DNA from: Sphingobacterium sp. R2
GTDB lineage: Bacteria > Bacteroidota > Bacteroidia > Sphingobacteriales > Sphingobacteriaceae
Direction: 5' to 3'
Assembly (NCBI RefSeq): GCF_040760075.1
Contig: NZ_CP142884.1
Span: 310,001-374,000, forward strand
DNA length: 64,000 bases
Shown: one piece after another, positions 44,414 through 53,611 of the stretch
Layout of the letters: every line of letters begins with the position of its first letter
How positions within the stretch are numbered: position 1 is the first letter of the stretch
Notes under the pieces: generated by a model
Database searches by the model: none
What the model saw: only the letters and a program-made list of their open reading frames with translations
Told to the model about the DNA's origin: nothing
Translations under genes and position numbers: made by a program

Positions 44414-44457
44414 TTAAAAAAAGGTGCTGATCATATGATATGATCAGCACCTTTTTC
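44414..44457 (+). terminator. bidirectional terminator between fabH and atpG
   Basis: Long perfect inverted repeat (arms around GGTGCTGATCATAT and ATATGATCAGCACC, with A and T runs outside), serving the convergent fabH and the ATP synthase operon. Confidence 0.9.
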
Positions 44458-44477
44458 TATGTGTTTCCGAATAAAAA

Positions 44478-45377
44478 CTATCCGTTTGATAATGCTGCTG
44501 CACCAGATACGATCTCCGTCAATTCTGTTGTAATTGCTGCCTGACGTGCCTGGTTATAAGATAGCTTCAATGACTTTAATAAATCACCTGCATTTTCTGT
44601 CGCTTTATCCATCGCTGTCATACGTGCTCCATGCTCAGAAGCATTCGAGTCTAAAACAGCTTTGTATAATTGAATCTTGATTGCTTTAGGAATCAACTCC
44701 TCGATAATCTTCTCTTTGGAAGGCTCGATAATATAATCCACCTCAGCTTCTATTTTTGCTTTATGCGTATGTTGTTTGTTTTCTTCTACAGGTAATAATG
44801 GTAAAATCTGCTCTGCAGTCAACTCTTGAACTGCTGCATTTTTGAACTGATTATAAACCACTTCAACACGATCAAAATTACCTTCTTTGAATTGTTCCAT
44901 GATAAATTCAGTCACCACGGATACAGAACCAAAATTTAAATCAGAAAACAAATCAGAGTGATTAGCTACCACATTAAAGTTACGCTTCGAAAAGAAATCA
45001 TAACCCTTTTTACCAATACCAATGATACTCAAATTTCCTTTCGCATGTTGCTGGGCATATTTGTTGGCGATCAAGTTATTCGTTGCTTTGATAACATTTG
45101 CGTTGAATGCTCCGGCCAATCCTCTGTTAGAAGAAACAACAACGATCAACACCTTATTTGGCTCGCGATCCACTGTAAAAGGAGAATTACTTCCCTCAAC
45201 ACTCGCAGAAACATCCGCCAAAATATCTCTTAGTTTATTCGCATATGGTCGCAATTGTAAGATAGCGTTAGTAGCGCGTTTCAATTTAGCAGCCGAAACC
45301 ATTTTCATAGCTTTCGTGATCTGCTGTGTTGATGATACTGAGGTAATCCGGTTTCTTACTTCTTTTAAATTTGCCAT
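44478..45377 (-). CDS. atpG: ATP synthase subunit gamma
   Basis: A 299-residue gamma subunit, the rotor shaft of F1. The N-terminal helix 'LKEVRNRITSVSSTQQITKAMKMVSAAKLKRA' and C-terminal 'EHGARMTAMDKATENAGDLLKSLKLSYNQARQAAITTELTEIVSGAAAL' are classic. It is the last gene of the operon, 77 bases after atpA. atpD and atpC are not in the window, as is common in Bacteroidota, where they sit elsewhere. Confidence 0.98.
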   Translation of the reverse strand: MANLKEVRNRITSVSSTQQITKAMKMVSAAKLKRATNAILQLRPYANKLRDILADVSASVEGSNSPFTVDREPNKVLIVVVSSNRGLAGAFNANVIKATNNLIANKYAQQHAKGNLSIIGIGKKGYDFFSKRNFNVVANHSDLFSDLNFGSVSVVTEFIMEQFKEGNFDRVEVVYNQFKNAAVQELTAEQILPLLPVEENKQHTHKAKIEAEVDYIIEPSKEKIIEELIPKAIKIQLYKAVLDSNASEHGARMTAMDKATENAGDLLKSLKLSYNQARQAAITTELTEIVSGAAALSNG

Positions 45378-45394
45378 ATTTGTTTTAAGTATTA

Positions 45395-45447
45395 AGTACC
45401 TAGTATTGAGTATCGAGCCTTATCGATAGACTCAATACCAAATACTC
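45395..45447. repeat. palindromic repeat-like element between atpA and atpG
   Basis: Arms GTATTGAGT and ACTCAATAC (45403-45411, 45430-45438), with inner ATCGA/TCGAT pairing and flanking AGTA/TACT extensions, make a long imperfect hairpin in the 77-base gap. The tandem-like AGTATT units inside it resemble short dispersed palindromic repeats. Confidence 0.55.
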
Positions 45448-45454
45448 ATTACTA

Positions 45455-47029
45455 TTAATATTTTGATGCTAAATCCTTAGCTACTGTTTCTAATACTGCA
45501 GTTAATTCATCGGAGAACTTATTCGCTTTAAAAGCTGACAATACTTCTGGATGACGTTGCTCCAATTGAGTCAAGAATTCTTCTTCAAATTCTCTCACTT
45601 TATTTACAGGAACGTTACGCAACAAACCTTTAGTTCCGATATAAATGATTGCAACTTGCTTCTCAACAGAAACCGGAGAGTATTGACCTTGTTTCAAGAT
45701 CTCAACGTTACGAACACCTTTATCCAAGACAGATTTAGTAGCAGCATCTAGATCAGAACCAAATTTAGCAAAAGCTTCCAATTCACGGTACTGCGCTTGA
45801 TCCAACTTTAGTGTACCAGATACCTTTTTCATCGGTTTGATCTGCGCATTACCACCTACACGAGAAACAGAGATACCTACGTTGATCGCTGGACGGATAC
45901 CTGCGTTAAACAAGTTAGACTCCAAGAAGATCTGACCATCTGTAATTGAAATTACGTTGGTTGGGATATAAGCAGAAACGTCACCCGCTTGTGTTTCGAT
46001 GATCGGAAGCGCAGTTAATGAACCACCACCTTTTACCAAATGTTTGATTGATTCTGGTAAATCGTTCATGTTGCGTGCGATATCATCCGAAGAGTTTATT
46101 TTCGCTGCACGCTCCAATAAACGGCTGTGTAGATAAAATACGTCACCTGGGTATGCTTCGCGGCCCGGTGGACGACGTAACAACAACGAAACCTCACGGT
46201 AAGCTACCGCTTGTTTAGACAAATCATCATAAACGATCAATGCCGGACGGCCTGTATCACGGAAGAATTCGCCGATAGCAGCACCTGCCATAGGCGCATA
46301 GAACTGAAGTGGAGCAGGATCAGCAGCAGATGCAGCAACAACTACTGTATAAGCCATAGCACCTCTCTCTTCCAATGTACGCACGATATTCGCAACGGTA
46401 GAGTTCTTTTGACCTACGGCAACGTAGATACAAAATACAGGTTCTCCTGCATCGTAGAATTCTTTTTGGTTCAAGATTGTATCAATACAAACAGCTGTTT
46501 TACCTGTTTGACGGTCACCAATAACCAACTCACGTTGACCACGACCAACTGGGATCATCGCATCGATCGCTTTGATACCTGTTTGTAATGGCTCAGTTAC
46601 CGGCTGACGGTAGATAACACCTGGAGCTTTACGCTCGATAGGCATTTCATACAAATCACCTTGAATAGGTCCTTTACCATCGATTGGTTGACCTAAAGTA
46701 TTTACAACACGTCCCAACAAGCCTTCACCAACTTTGATGGATGCAATACGGTTGGTACGCTTAATAGTATCTCCTTCTTTGATTTCATCAGAAGGACCTA
46801 AAAGTACAACCCCAACGTTGTCTTCTTCTAAGTTTAATACAATACCTTGTAATCCGTTATCAAATTCAACCAACTCACCGGACTGAACTTTAGTTAAGCC
46901 GTAAATACGAGCAATACCGTCACCCACAGCAAGTACGGTACCCACTTCCTCTAGTTCGGCTTCTGATTTAAAGCCCGACAATTGCTCTCTTAGAATTGCC
47001 GAAACTTCATCTGGTCTTACCTCTATCAT
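45455..47029 (-). CDS. atpA: ATP synthase subunit alpha
   Basis: A 524-residue F1 alpha subunit. Walker A is '[15 protein letters not shown]', and '[49 protein letters not shown]' is the conserved nucleotide-site segment. '[54 protein letters not shown]' carries the arginine finger Arg. It forms noncatalytic sites with beta. It lies 54 bases after atpH and is the longest gene of the operon. Confidence 0.98.
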   Translation of the reverse strand: MIEVRPDEVSAILREQLSGFKSEAELEEVGTVLAVGDGIARIYGLTKVQSGELVEFDNGLQGIVLNLEEDNVGVVLLGPSDEIKEGDTIKRTNRIASIKVGEGLLGRVVNTLGQPIDGKGPIQGDLYEMPIERKAPGVIYRQPVTEPLQTGIKAIDAMIPVGRGQRELVIGDRQTGKTAVCIDTILNQKEFYDAGEPVFCIYVAVGQKNSTVANIVRTLEERGAMAYTVVVAASAADPAPLQFYAPMAGAAIGEFFRDTGRPALIVYDDLSKQAVAYREVSLLLRRPPGREAYPGDVFYLHSRLLERAAKINSSDDIARNMNDLPESIKHLVKGGGSLTALPIIETQAGDVSAYIPTNVISITDGQIFLESNLFNAGIRPAINVGISVSRVGGNAQIKPMKKVSGTLKLDQAQYRELEAFAKFGSDLDAATKSVLDKGVRNVEILKQGQYSPVSVEKQVAIIYIGTKGLLRNVPVNKVREFEEEFLTQLEQRHPEVLSAFKANKFSDELTAVLETVAKDLASKY

Positions 47030-47083
47030 TTTAATTATTATAAGGGGTTTTTTGATTTATTTTACTTCAAATCTCAGAAAAAA

Positions 47084-47626
47084 CTAATTATTCTGATTCA
47101 AATATCTTTCCAATTTATTCAACTTACCAGCAATACTTGCGTCAATCTGGCGATCGCCGATATTGACCACAAAACCACCGATCAAATTATGATCAACTTT
47201 ATTGACCAATATTACTTGAGCATTGGTTTCTTTTGCAAGTACATCTTTCATCGCCGCCAAATTAGCTTCAGAAAGTGGCGCTGCAGATGTAACTGTAGCA
47301 TTCACAATTCCTTTCACCTCATTAAACTCACGAATAAATTCTTGAGCCGTGGCATATACTATCTCACCACGACCTTTATTGATCATGATCTTAAAGAACG
47401 CCAAGATATTTGGATTGATCTTATCTCTAAATAGCGCATCCAATACGTTTTTCTTTTTATCCAAAGGGACAATAGGATTGGCCAAAACAGCTTGCAGTTC
47501 GGTACTGGATTTCAAAACCGCAATGAATGAATCCATATCGGTCTTGATTGTTTCCAGTGAGCCTTGCTCGCCTGCCAAGTCAATTAATGACTTCGCATAT
47601 CTCGATGCTACTTTAAATACTGACAT
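47084..47626 (-). CDS. atpH: ATP synthase subunit delta
   Basis: A 180-residue delta subunit, the stator cap of F1. 'VASRYAKSLIDLAGEQGSLETIKTDMDSF' and C-terminal 'DHNLIGGFVVNIGDRQIDASIAGKLNKLERYL' match the family. It is downstream of atpF by 29 bases and upstream of atpA by 54. Confidence 0.95.
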   Translation of the reverse strand: MSVFKVASRYAKSLIDLAGEQGSLETIKTDMDSFIAVLKSSTELQAVLANPIVPLDKKKNVLDALFRDKINPNILAFFKIMINKGRGEIVYATAQEFIREFNEVKGIVNATVTSAAPLSEANLAAMKDVLAKETNAQVILVNKVDHNLIGGFVVNIGDRQIDASIAGKLNKLERYLNQNN

Positions 47627-47655
47627 AATTCTATTTCGTAATTTGAGTGACCGGA

Positions 47656-48156
47656 TTAGTTCAATTTAACGTCATTAAGCAAGTCTGCTACTAAAGCTTC
47701 TTGCTTTCCTTGGTCCTCAAATTCTTTGTTTAACACTTTACGAGCAATATCCAAAGACAGAGATGAAACCTGGGACTTAACCTCAGCCAAAGCTTTGTTC
47801 TTTTGTTCGTTGATCTCCTCTTTCGCTTGAGCAATCATTTTTGCACCTTCAGTCTGTGCCTGAGTTTTTGCCTCAGCTACGATCTTATCCTTAAGCTCTT
47901 TAGCCTCTTTAAGGATAACGTCGCGTTCTGCGCGTGCTTCTTTCAGTAATTGTTCGTTTTCATTTGTTAAACGAGCCATTTCCAATTTAGCTTTTTCAGC
48001 TGCCTCCAAAGCGCTTGCAATACCTTTTTCACGTTCGTCTAGGGCATCCACAATTGGTTTCCAAGCGTATTTACCTAATAAAAAGATAATAACGACAAGG
48101 ACGATGACCATCCAAAAAAACAAACCGTACGAAAACGAATGTATTAATTTATCCAT
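47656..48156 (-). CDS. atpF: ATP synthase subunit b
   Basis: A 166-residue stator subunit: one N-terminal TM helix at about 12-30 ('LFFWMVIVLVVIIFLLGKYAW') then a long charged helix ('EKGIASALEAAEKAKLEMARLTNENEQLLKEARAERDVILKEAKELK') for the peripheral stalk. It follows atpE by 96 bases, a gap filled by a perfect 14-bp hairpin that may set the relative expression of atpE. Confidence 0.96.
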   Translation of the reverse strand: MDKLIHSFSYGLFFWMVIVLVVIIFLLGKYAWKPIVDALDEREKGIASALEAAEKAKLEMARLTNENEQLLKEARAERDVILKEAKELKDKIVAEAKTQAQTEGAKMIAQAKEEINEQKNKALAEVKSQVSSLSLDIARKVLNKEFEDQGKQEALVADLLNDVKLN

Positions 48157-48203
48157 TGTTATACTATATAATGATAATTTTTATTTTTTAAGATTCAGGA
48201 ATA

Positions 48204-48236
48204 ATATAACCTGCAACCAACCGTTGCAGGTTATAT
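48204..48236 (-). promoter_or_regulatory. intercistronic hairpin between atpE and atpF
   Basis: Perfect 14-bp stem, arms ATATAACCTGCAAC and GTTGCAGGTTATAT (48204-48217, 48223-48236) with a CAACC loop. No T-run follows it on the minus strand, so it may stabilise the atpE 3' end or act as a processing site rather than a full terminator. Confidence 0.7.
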
Positions 48237-48252
48237 CATAAAACCGTTGTGA

Positions 48253-48459
<207 letters not shown>

Positions 48460-48475
48460 TTAAAAAATTTGCTAA

Positions 48476-49672
48476 TTAATGATCGTGATGTTCTTCAACA
48501 GCCATACCGATAAATAAGGATGACAACATCGTAAAAATAAATGCTTGTAAAAAGGCAACCAATAACTCAATAACCATCAAGAAGATTGTTAAGAACATGG
48601 AAACACCGATACTACCCACTACTGTCAATTGGTGTTGCAATAAATAAACAATCGCAATCAATCCCATCACAACCGTGTGACCAGCTGTAATATTTGCAAA
48701 CAAACGAACCATCAAAGAGAATGGCTTTGTAAACAAACCCAATACTTCAATTGGCGCCAAAACGAATTTAAACGGAACAGGAACACCCGGCATCCAGAAA
48801 ATGTGTTTCCAATAGTTTGCGTTTGCTTTGATATTTACAATTAAAAAAGTAAAAAGAGCCAAACATAATGTTACTGTAATGTTACCTGTCACATTAAATC
48901 CTAGTGGTGTCAAACCAACTAAGTTCAAAATCCAGATCAAGAAAAATACAGACAATAAATAGGGCATAAATTCTTTATAACGATGACCGATGTTTGGAAT
49001 TGCCATCTCATCACGCACATAGATAACCAAAGGCTCTAATACACGTCCTACACCTTTAGGTAAGTTGTTAGCACCCTTTTTATAGGTTTTAGCCAAGCTT
49101 ATAAATGCCCAAAACATTAAAAATGCAGCCAAAAATAAACCTACAACACTCTTTGTGATCGAGAAATCCAAAGGCATCGCTACTGTAGGATGAAAATCGA
49201 CAGCATCGTGAATTTCATGAGAACCGACAACATAAGAAGTTTCAAATTCCTTTTTCACTTCCTTTCCATTCTCGTTTACAGTCATAACATAACTACCGTC
49301 GGCATTTTTGCGGTACTCATGACCAGCTAAATTACCAGTAGCATCGGTCTTATAAATTTTGCCATGGTATAATGCATAGTATTGACCATCAACTTCAGCA
49401 ACCTTATTACCGTGATCAAATGCAGAAGCCATAAAAACTTTCAAGCCATTGTCAATCAAAATAACTGGCAATGAAAAGCCAAAGTGTTTACCTGTCTCTT
49501 CATCGGAAAAGAAGCTAAAATAATAATCATCTTGTAAGTGATGCTCAATATGGCTATTGATTTCCTCAGCCTGCGATTTTTCTCCGTGTGCATGCTCATC
49601 GGCCTTTGTTAAAAATGGCGCAACTGCAAACAGAATAACTGCTAAAAATTGAAGTGTTCTTTTAAGACTCAC
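48476..49672 (-). CDS. atpB: ATP synthase subunit a with N-terminal secreted extension
   Basis: A 398-residue subunit a. The C-terminal ~240 residues are the usual stator proton channel with the essential Arg in 'SLMVRLFANITAGHTVVMGLI'. Ahead of it lies an extension of about 165 residues: a signal peptide ('LAVILFAVAPFLTKA'), a His/Glu-rich stretch 'DEHAHGEKSQAEEINSHIEHH', and a beta-like domain with 'DGQYYALYHGKIYKTDATG'. This makes it much longer than E. coli subunit a (271 residues). The C-terminus is also His-rich (EEHHDH). Start is GTG at 49672. Confidence 0.95.
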   Translation of the reverse strand: MSLKRTLQFLAVILFAVAPFLTKADEHAHGEKSQAEEINSHIEHHLQDDYYFSFFSDEETGKHFGFSLPVILIDNGLKVFMASAFDHGNKVAEVDGQYYALYHGKIYKTDATGNLAGHEYRKNADGSYVMTVNENGKEVKKEFETSYVVGSHEIHDAVDFHPTVAMPLDFSITKSVVGLFLAAFLMFWAFISLAKTYKKGANNLPKGVGRVLEPLVIYVRDEMAIPNIGHRYKEFMPYLLSVFFLIWILNLVGLTPLGFNVTGNITVTLCLALFTFLIVNIKANANYWKHIFWMPGVPVPFKFVLAPIEVLGLFTKPFSLMVRLFANITAGHTVVMGLIAIVYLLQHQLTVVGSIGVSMFLTIFLMVIELLVAFLQAFIFTMLSSLFIGMAVEEHHDH

Positions 49673-49776
49673 GATACTACTATTATGTTATTTAAAATTT
49701 TTGCGAAAATACTACATATAAAGCATAAAAGCTACTTTAATATTACATTTTTTTGAAAAAACTATCGTTTTCTCCA

Positions 49777-50163
49777 TTAGGATTTGTTTAAAGCCTTATA
49801 AGCAAATACCACATCGTAAAAAAGGAATAAAACGACAACGATCAAATAGTTATATTTTAAAATATCGGCCTGTGGTTTTGCTAGGCCGCTATGGATATAC
49901 AGATAATTTAGGACAAATTTTAACGTCAATAATCCTAAGAAAATAAAACCGACATATTGTGGAAATTGCTGTGAAAAGTAAGTCACTCCTGCCATAATAA
50001 TAATCGATAAAATCAATTGAAAAACATATATTTCATACAATGGAAAATGTAGATCATCTAGATTTTGTATTCCATCAAAAGATTTTAACAAAAAGAAATG
50101 AAGGGCAAATACCAATACCGCAACAAAAAATAAAATAAGTGCCTGCTTTAAATATACTATCAT
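49777..50163 (-). CDS. small membrane protein in the ATP synthase operon
   Basis: A 128-residue protein with about four TM helices ('ALILFFVAVLVFALHFFLL', 'IYVFQLILSIIIMAGVTYF', 'YVGFIFLGLLTLKFVLNYLYI', 'YLIVVVLFLFYDVVFAYKAL'). I do not recognise its family with certainty. Its place, overlapping atpZ by 4 bases (ATGA) and ahead of atpB, is where AtpI is found in other bacteria, where AtpI helps c-ring assembly; a similar role is inferred. Codon use is like its neighbours. Confidence 0.75.
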   Translation of the reverse strand: MIVYLKQALILFFVAVLVFALHFFLLKSFDGIQNLDDLHFPLYEIYVFQLILSIIIMAGVTYFSQQFPQYVGFIFLGLLTLKFVLNYLYIHSGLAKPQADILKYNYLIVVVLFLFYDVVFAYKALNKS

Positions 50164-50375
50164 CTATCGTTTAATCGATTCACTTGTCTAATGACCTGGT
50201 AGAGAGAAATCCCAATCCCAGCAAGGGTACAGATTTTCATCCATAATTGGTTATCACTATGAAACTTGCCGTCCAACCAATCTCCTAATAAATAAAATAC
50301 GTAAATGGTAAAAACCATCTGAGTCGAAATAGTTGTCAACACAAGCCACTTGTTAGGATCTTTCTTGTCTTCCAT
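50160..50375 (-). CDS. atpZ: AtpZ/AtpI-family protein
   Basis: A 71-residue protein with two TM helices ('WLVLTTISTQMVFTIYVFYLLGDWLDGKF' and 'LWMKICTLAGIGISLYQVIRQVN'), the layout of AtpZ (often annotated AtpZ/AtpI), linked in other bacteria to ATP synthase assembly or Mg2+ uptake. It is the first gene of the operon, 83 bases after the helicase stop, with a candidate promoter in that gap. Confidence 0.85.
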   Translation of the reverse strand: MEDKKDPNKWLVLTTISTQMVFTIYVFYLLGDWLDGKFHSDNQLWMKICTLAGIGISLYQVIRQVNRLNDR

Positions 50376-50431
50376 AAGAAATCGTCAGGTTATCAATGGA
50401 CGCTCAACAAACTACATCACAATATTTGTTA

Positions 50432-50464
50432 CAAATATACATCATAAATCCTTATTGCCTACAA
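50432..50464 (-). promoter_or_regulatory. candidate ATP synthase operon promoter
   Basis: Minus-strand TATATTTG (plus 50432-50439) is a perfect -7 match, with TTG (plus 50462-50464) 22 bases upstream, overlapping the helicase stop codon. It lies 57 bases ahead of atpZ. Confidence 0.6.
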
Positions 50465-52684
50465 TCCCAAAACTTTTTGTCCAATTTTAATATCTGGATA
50501 GTCGATATCTGTCCCCAAAAGCATTTTAAGTTCAGAAGATGATTTATCTGGGTTTGTCCGGATCACATCTAGTATACGATCCAACTTCTCCTGCTCGATC
50601 AACTCTGTAGCCTCCACTTCTGTCCCTACAAAGGTAATCAAATGTCCGTAAATCGTGCCTGCAACCATCCCGCGCTTACCTGCTATTTCAGCAATGCTCA
50701 TTCCATCCTTAAACATTTCTAGAGAAATCTCTTTCGTATCTAATTTTTTAGGTCCTTCTTCATCTGCAGTTTGCGCAGCCAAATCATCTTTCTCTTTAGT
50801 CTTCACACGAGCAGCTACATCCGACATCGCCGTTTGAAAATCTTCCCGTTTGGATAGTGTAGCAGCAATAAGAAGACAATGCTGCAACTGTTCGCGTTTT
50901 CGCTTGTAATCAAGCAATAGCGCTTTCAACTCGTCAATATATTTCTTGGTACGTTTTCGTATCTGATACTCTTCGATATGTTTGTTCAGCGCATCAATCA
51001 GATCGGTATCCATTTTTGGCAAAAACCAATTGACTGCCGCGGTAGAACGCTCACAGATAACATCGTAATCAATTGCATTTTTATCACGTAACAAATCATA
51101 TAACACAACAATAAACTTGTGGGCAACTTTCTCTTGCATCTGCAGGTGCTTGACCAGTTGCTGAAAAAACAATACCGCTTGTTCCTTACCATCAATGTTA
51201 CGTTCTTCAAGCGACTTCAATAAATCAGACGTCTCCACCAATAAGCCATCCCACCGAAATCCGTGCATCAAAATCTGACCAAGGTAATTCCGTTGGCATT
51301 GCTCCAGAATCGAATTGATATCAGGCTGAGCCTGCGCGCGCTGTGCAAATTCAACAACCTGATAATCGGTACGGATGGCATAAGAAGGAATGATAGACTT
51401 TAATACAAGTCCATCTAAACTCGTTAAACGGCTCAATGCAACATAAACCTGACCTGCTGCAAAAGAGGTACCCGCATCAATGATTGCTTTTTCAAATGTT
51501 AATCCCTGACTTTTATGGATAGTGATCGCCCAGGCGAGCCGAAGCGGAAATTGTGAGAATGTACCTAAAATCTCCTCTTTAATCTGATCTTGTCCCTTAT
51601 CATAATTATAACGGATATTCTCCCAGGTCTCCCTTTTTACCGTTACAGATTCAGAGCCATCAGGAAATGTAACCGTTACTGTGCCCTGCACCGTATCGAT
51701 ATCCTTTACCGTACCAATCTTTCCATTGTAATATTTACGCTCATCTCCCGAATCGTTTCGAATAAACATCACCTGTGCCCCTATCTTTAAGGATAACGTT
51801 TCTTCAGCGGGGTAGGAACCCTGCGCAAAATCATCTTTGACAACAGCTTTAAGATTTAACATTTTCCCCGATAATGAGGCCAACTTCGCTCCGTTTATTT
51901 CATCCGCATTTCGATTATGGGAGGTCAATGTAATATACTGCTCCTCTTCATTTGGGACAAAGTCCTGTTGATAATAACCATTTAAGGTCGCTAGCATTTC
52001 ACTTGTACACTGGTTGTTTCGTATGGCATTCAAAATGGAAATAAAACCCTCGTCTTGCTGACGATAGATTTTATTAAGCTCTAACATTACCAACGAATTA
52101 TCTCTCAATATCTTGGCATTGAAGAAGAAAACAGAAGAGTAATGATCTTTTAATACATTCCACTCGGCATCTTTCACGACAGGTGGCAACTGGTACAAGT
52201 CTCCGATAAACAACACCTGCAATCCTCCAAAAGGCCGCATATCGCGACGAACAGATTGAAGGATAACATTAATCGCATCCAATGTATCTGCGCGAACCAT
52301 CGACACCTCGTCAATCACCAACAGTTCAAGTTCCTGCAAAATCGCCCGGCGTTGCTTCGTCAGTTTAATCGTGCTAAAGAGACGCGATTTATTGTAAATA
52401 TGACTATCCTGCTCGTCCCACCGCAACTCATAATCTTCTATAAAAGTTCCAAAAGGAAGCCAAAACAAAGAGTGCAAAGTCGTTCCGCCTGCGTTCATCG
52501 CAGCAACGCCAGTAGGTGCGGTAATCGCCATCTTCTTGTAACTATGCTCCTTGATATACTTCAAGAACGTCGTTTTTCCAGTACCTGCCTTCCCTGTGAT
52601 AAATACGTTTTGATTCGTTTGGTTAACGAAAGCAACAGCCTGCATAAATGCAGTATTTTCCCGATCGACTTGAAAGTTTGACAT
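50459..52684 (-). CDS. PIF1-like helicase with HTH_40 tail
   Basis: A 741-residue SF1 helicase of the PIF1 type. Walker A is 'GKAGTGKTTF' (31-40), 'LVIDEVSMV' is motif II, 'IGDLYQLPPVV' motif III, and 'AWAITIHKSQGLTFEKAIIDAG' with 'VYVALSRLTSLDGLVL' are motifs V and VI. The C-terminus, after a Lys/Arg-rich coiled region, carries a helix-turn-helix domain ('ISLEMFKDGMSIAEIAGKRGMVAGTIYGHLI') of the HTH_40 type also found in Bacteroidota RecQ. A role in DNA repair or replication fork processing is likely; no partner genes are adjacent. Confidence 0.9.
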   Translation of the reverse strand: MSNFQVDRENTAFMQAVAFVNQTNQNVFITGKAGTGKTTFLKYIKEHSYKKMAITAPTGVAAMNAGGTTLHSLFWLPFGTFIEDYELRWDEQDSHIYNKSRLFSTIKLTKQRRAILQELELLVIDEVSMVRADTLDAINVILQSVRRDMRPFGGLQVLFIGDLYQLPPVVKDAEWNVLKDHYSSVFFFNAKILRDNSLVMLELNKIYRQQDEGFISILNAIRNNQCTSEMLATLNGYYQQDFVPNEEEQYITLTSHNRNADEINGAKLASLSGKMLNLKAVVKDDFAQGSYPAEETLSLKIGAQVMFIRNDSGDERKYYNGKIGTVKDIDTVQGTVTVTFPDGSESVTVKRETWENIRYNYDKGQDQIKEEILGTFSQFPLRLAWAITIHKSQGLTFEKAIIDAGTSFAAGQVYVALSRLTSLDGLVLKSIIPSYAIRTDYQVVEFAQRAQAQPDINSILEQCQRNYLGQILMHGFRWDGLLVETSDLLKSLEERNIDGKEQAVLFFQQLVKHLQMQEKVAHKFIVVLYDLLRDKNAIDYDVICERSTAAVNWFLPKMDTDLIDALNKHIEEYQIRKRTKKYIDELKALLLDYKRKREQLQHCLLIAATLSKREDFQTAMSDVAARVKTKEKDDLAAQTADEEGPKKLDTKEISLEMFKDGMSIAEIAGKRGMVAGTIYGHLITFVGTEVEATELIEQEKLDRILDVIRTNPDKSSSELKMLLGTDIDYPDIKIGQKVLGL

Positions 52685-52879
52685 ATCCTGAAATTAGATT
52701 GATCACAAAATTAGCAATTTCATTTTTAACTTTACCTGGCACATAGCTATTGAGCACGACCAAAGAAACAACTATAGTTGGTATGTAAATATTGCTAAAA
52801 CGGTTAACTTAAATTATTAATAGATTTTTTTTATATTTAGCTGCTAAATTAACGAATAACAAATTTTTAGAATTGTAAT

Positions 52880-53377
52880 ATGGCTATAGATAAAATTGCA
52901 TTGTTTGAAAATGTACAGGAAATGCTGACTTCCAAAGGTTTTCGTATCGATAAATCAGATGCAGCGCGTCCTTGGGGCGGATTTTTCGTCATTGACGAAA
53001 CGCAGGCACAGGAATTTGCCGATGAATATTTCGGCGGAATGGATGTGCAAGAATTAAGAATATCCGGAAAATTAAGTCCTAAAATTCTAATTGTTGCACC
53101 GGATAAAAGACTATCTTGGCAATACCACCACCGCCGTGCTGAAATCTGGCGTGTTATTCAAGGTAACGTAGGGGTTATGGTTTCTGACACAGATGAAGAA
53201 TCTGTTGTATCTACATTGAAAGAAGGCGAAACAATCCGATTGCGCCAAGGACAACGCCACCGTTTAATTGGATTGGACGGCTTCGGTATTTTAGCAGAAA
53301 TTTGGCAACATACAGATGCCAACAACCCTTCTGACGAAGACGATATCGTTCGCGTACAGGACGATTTTGGCAGGTAA
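52880..53377 (+). CDS. cupin protein, mannose-6-phosphate isomerase type II-like
   Basis: A 165-residue cupin that resembles the isomerase domain of mannose-1-phosphate guanylyltransferase/mannose-6-phosphate isomerase: 'RPWGGFFVIDE', 'LIVAPDKRLSWQYHHRRAEIWRVIQGNVGVMV' and 'EGETIRLRQGQRHRLIGLDGFGILAEIWQH'. Metal-binding His and Glu are visible in 'YHHRRAEIW' and 'RHRL'. The stand-alone domain may act on phospho-sugars; the activity is not proven by sequence. A perfect 18-bp terminator follows. Confidence 0.83.
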   Translation: MAIDKIALFENVQEMLTSKGFRIDKSDAARPWGGFFVIDETQAQEFADEYFGGMDVQELRISGKLSPKILIVAPDKRLSWQYHHRRAEIWRVIQGNVGVMVSDTDEESVVSTLKEGETIRLRQGQRHRLIGLDGFGILAEIWQHTDANNPSDEDDIVRVQDDFGR

Positions 53378-53400
53378 TAGTCCCACAGGACCGTTACCGC

Positions 53401-53444
53401 CAAAACAAAGATTCCCAATCAACAATTGGGAATCTTTGTTTTTA
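53401..53444 (+). terminator. intrinsic terminator of the cupin gene
   Basis: Perfect 18-bp stem (53402-53419 with 53425-53442, CAACA loop) flanked by A and T runs. Confidence 0.92.
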
Positions 53445-53611
53445 CCCCAAACATAATGCCCTAGCAACTGATTCACTCCCTTACAGATGCATTTCGTCGC
53501 TTCTTTGCAAGCTCTCATACCCCCGTGGCCATTTCAGCTATTCCATAGCGCAATTCATTAGAAGAGAATAGTATTTTTTATTATTTTAGTAAAGATATAA
53601 GCAACTATGAC

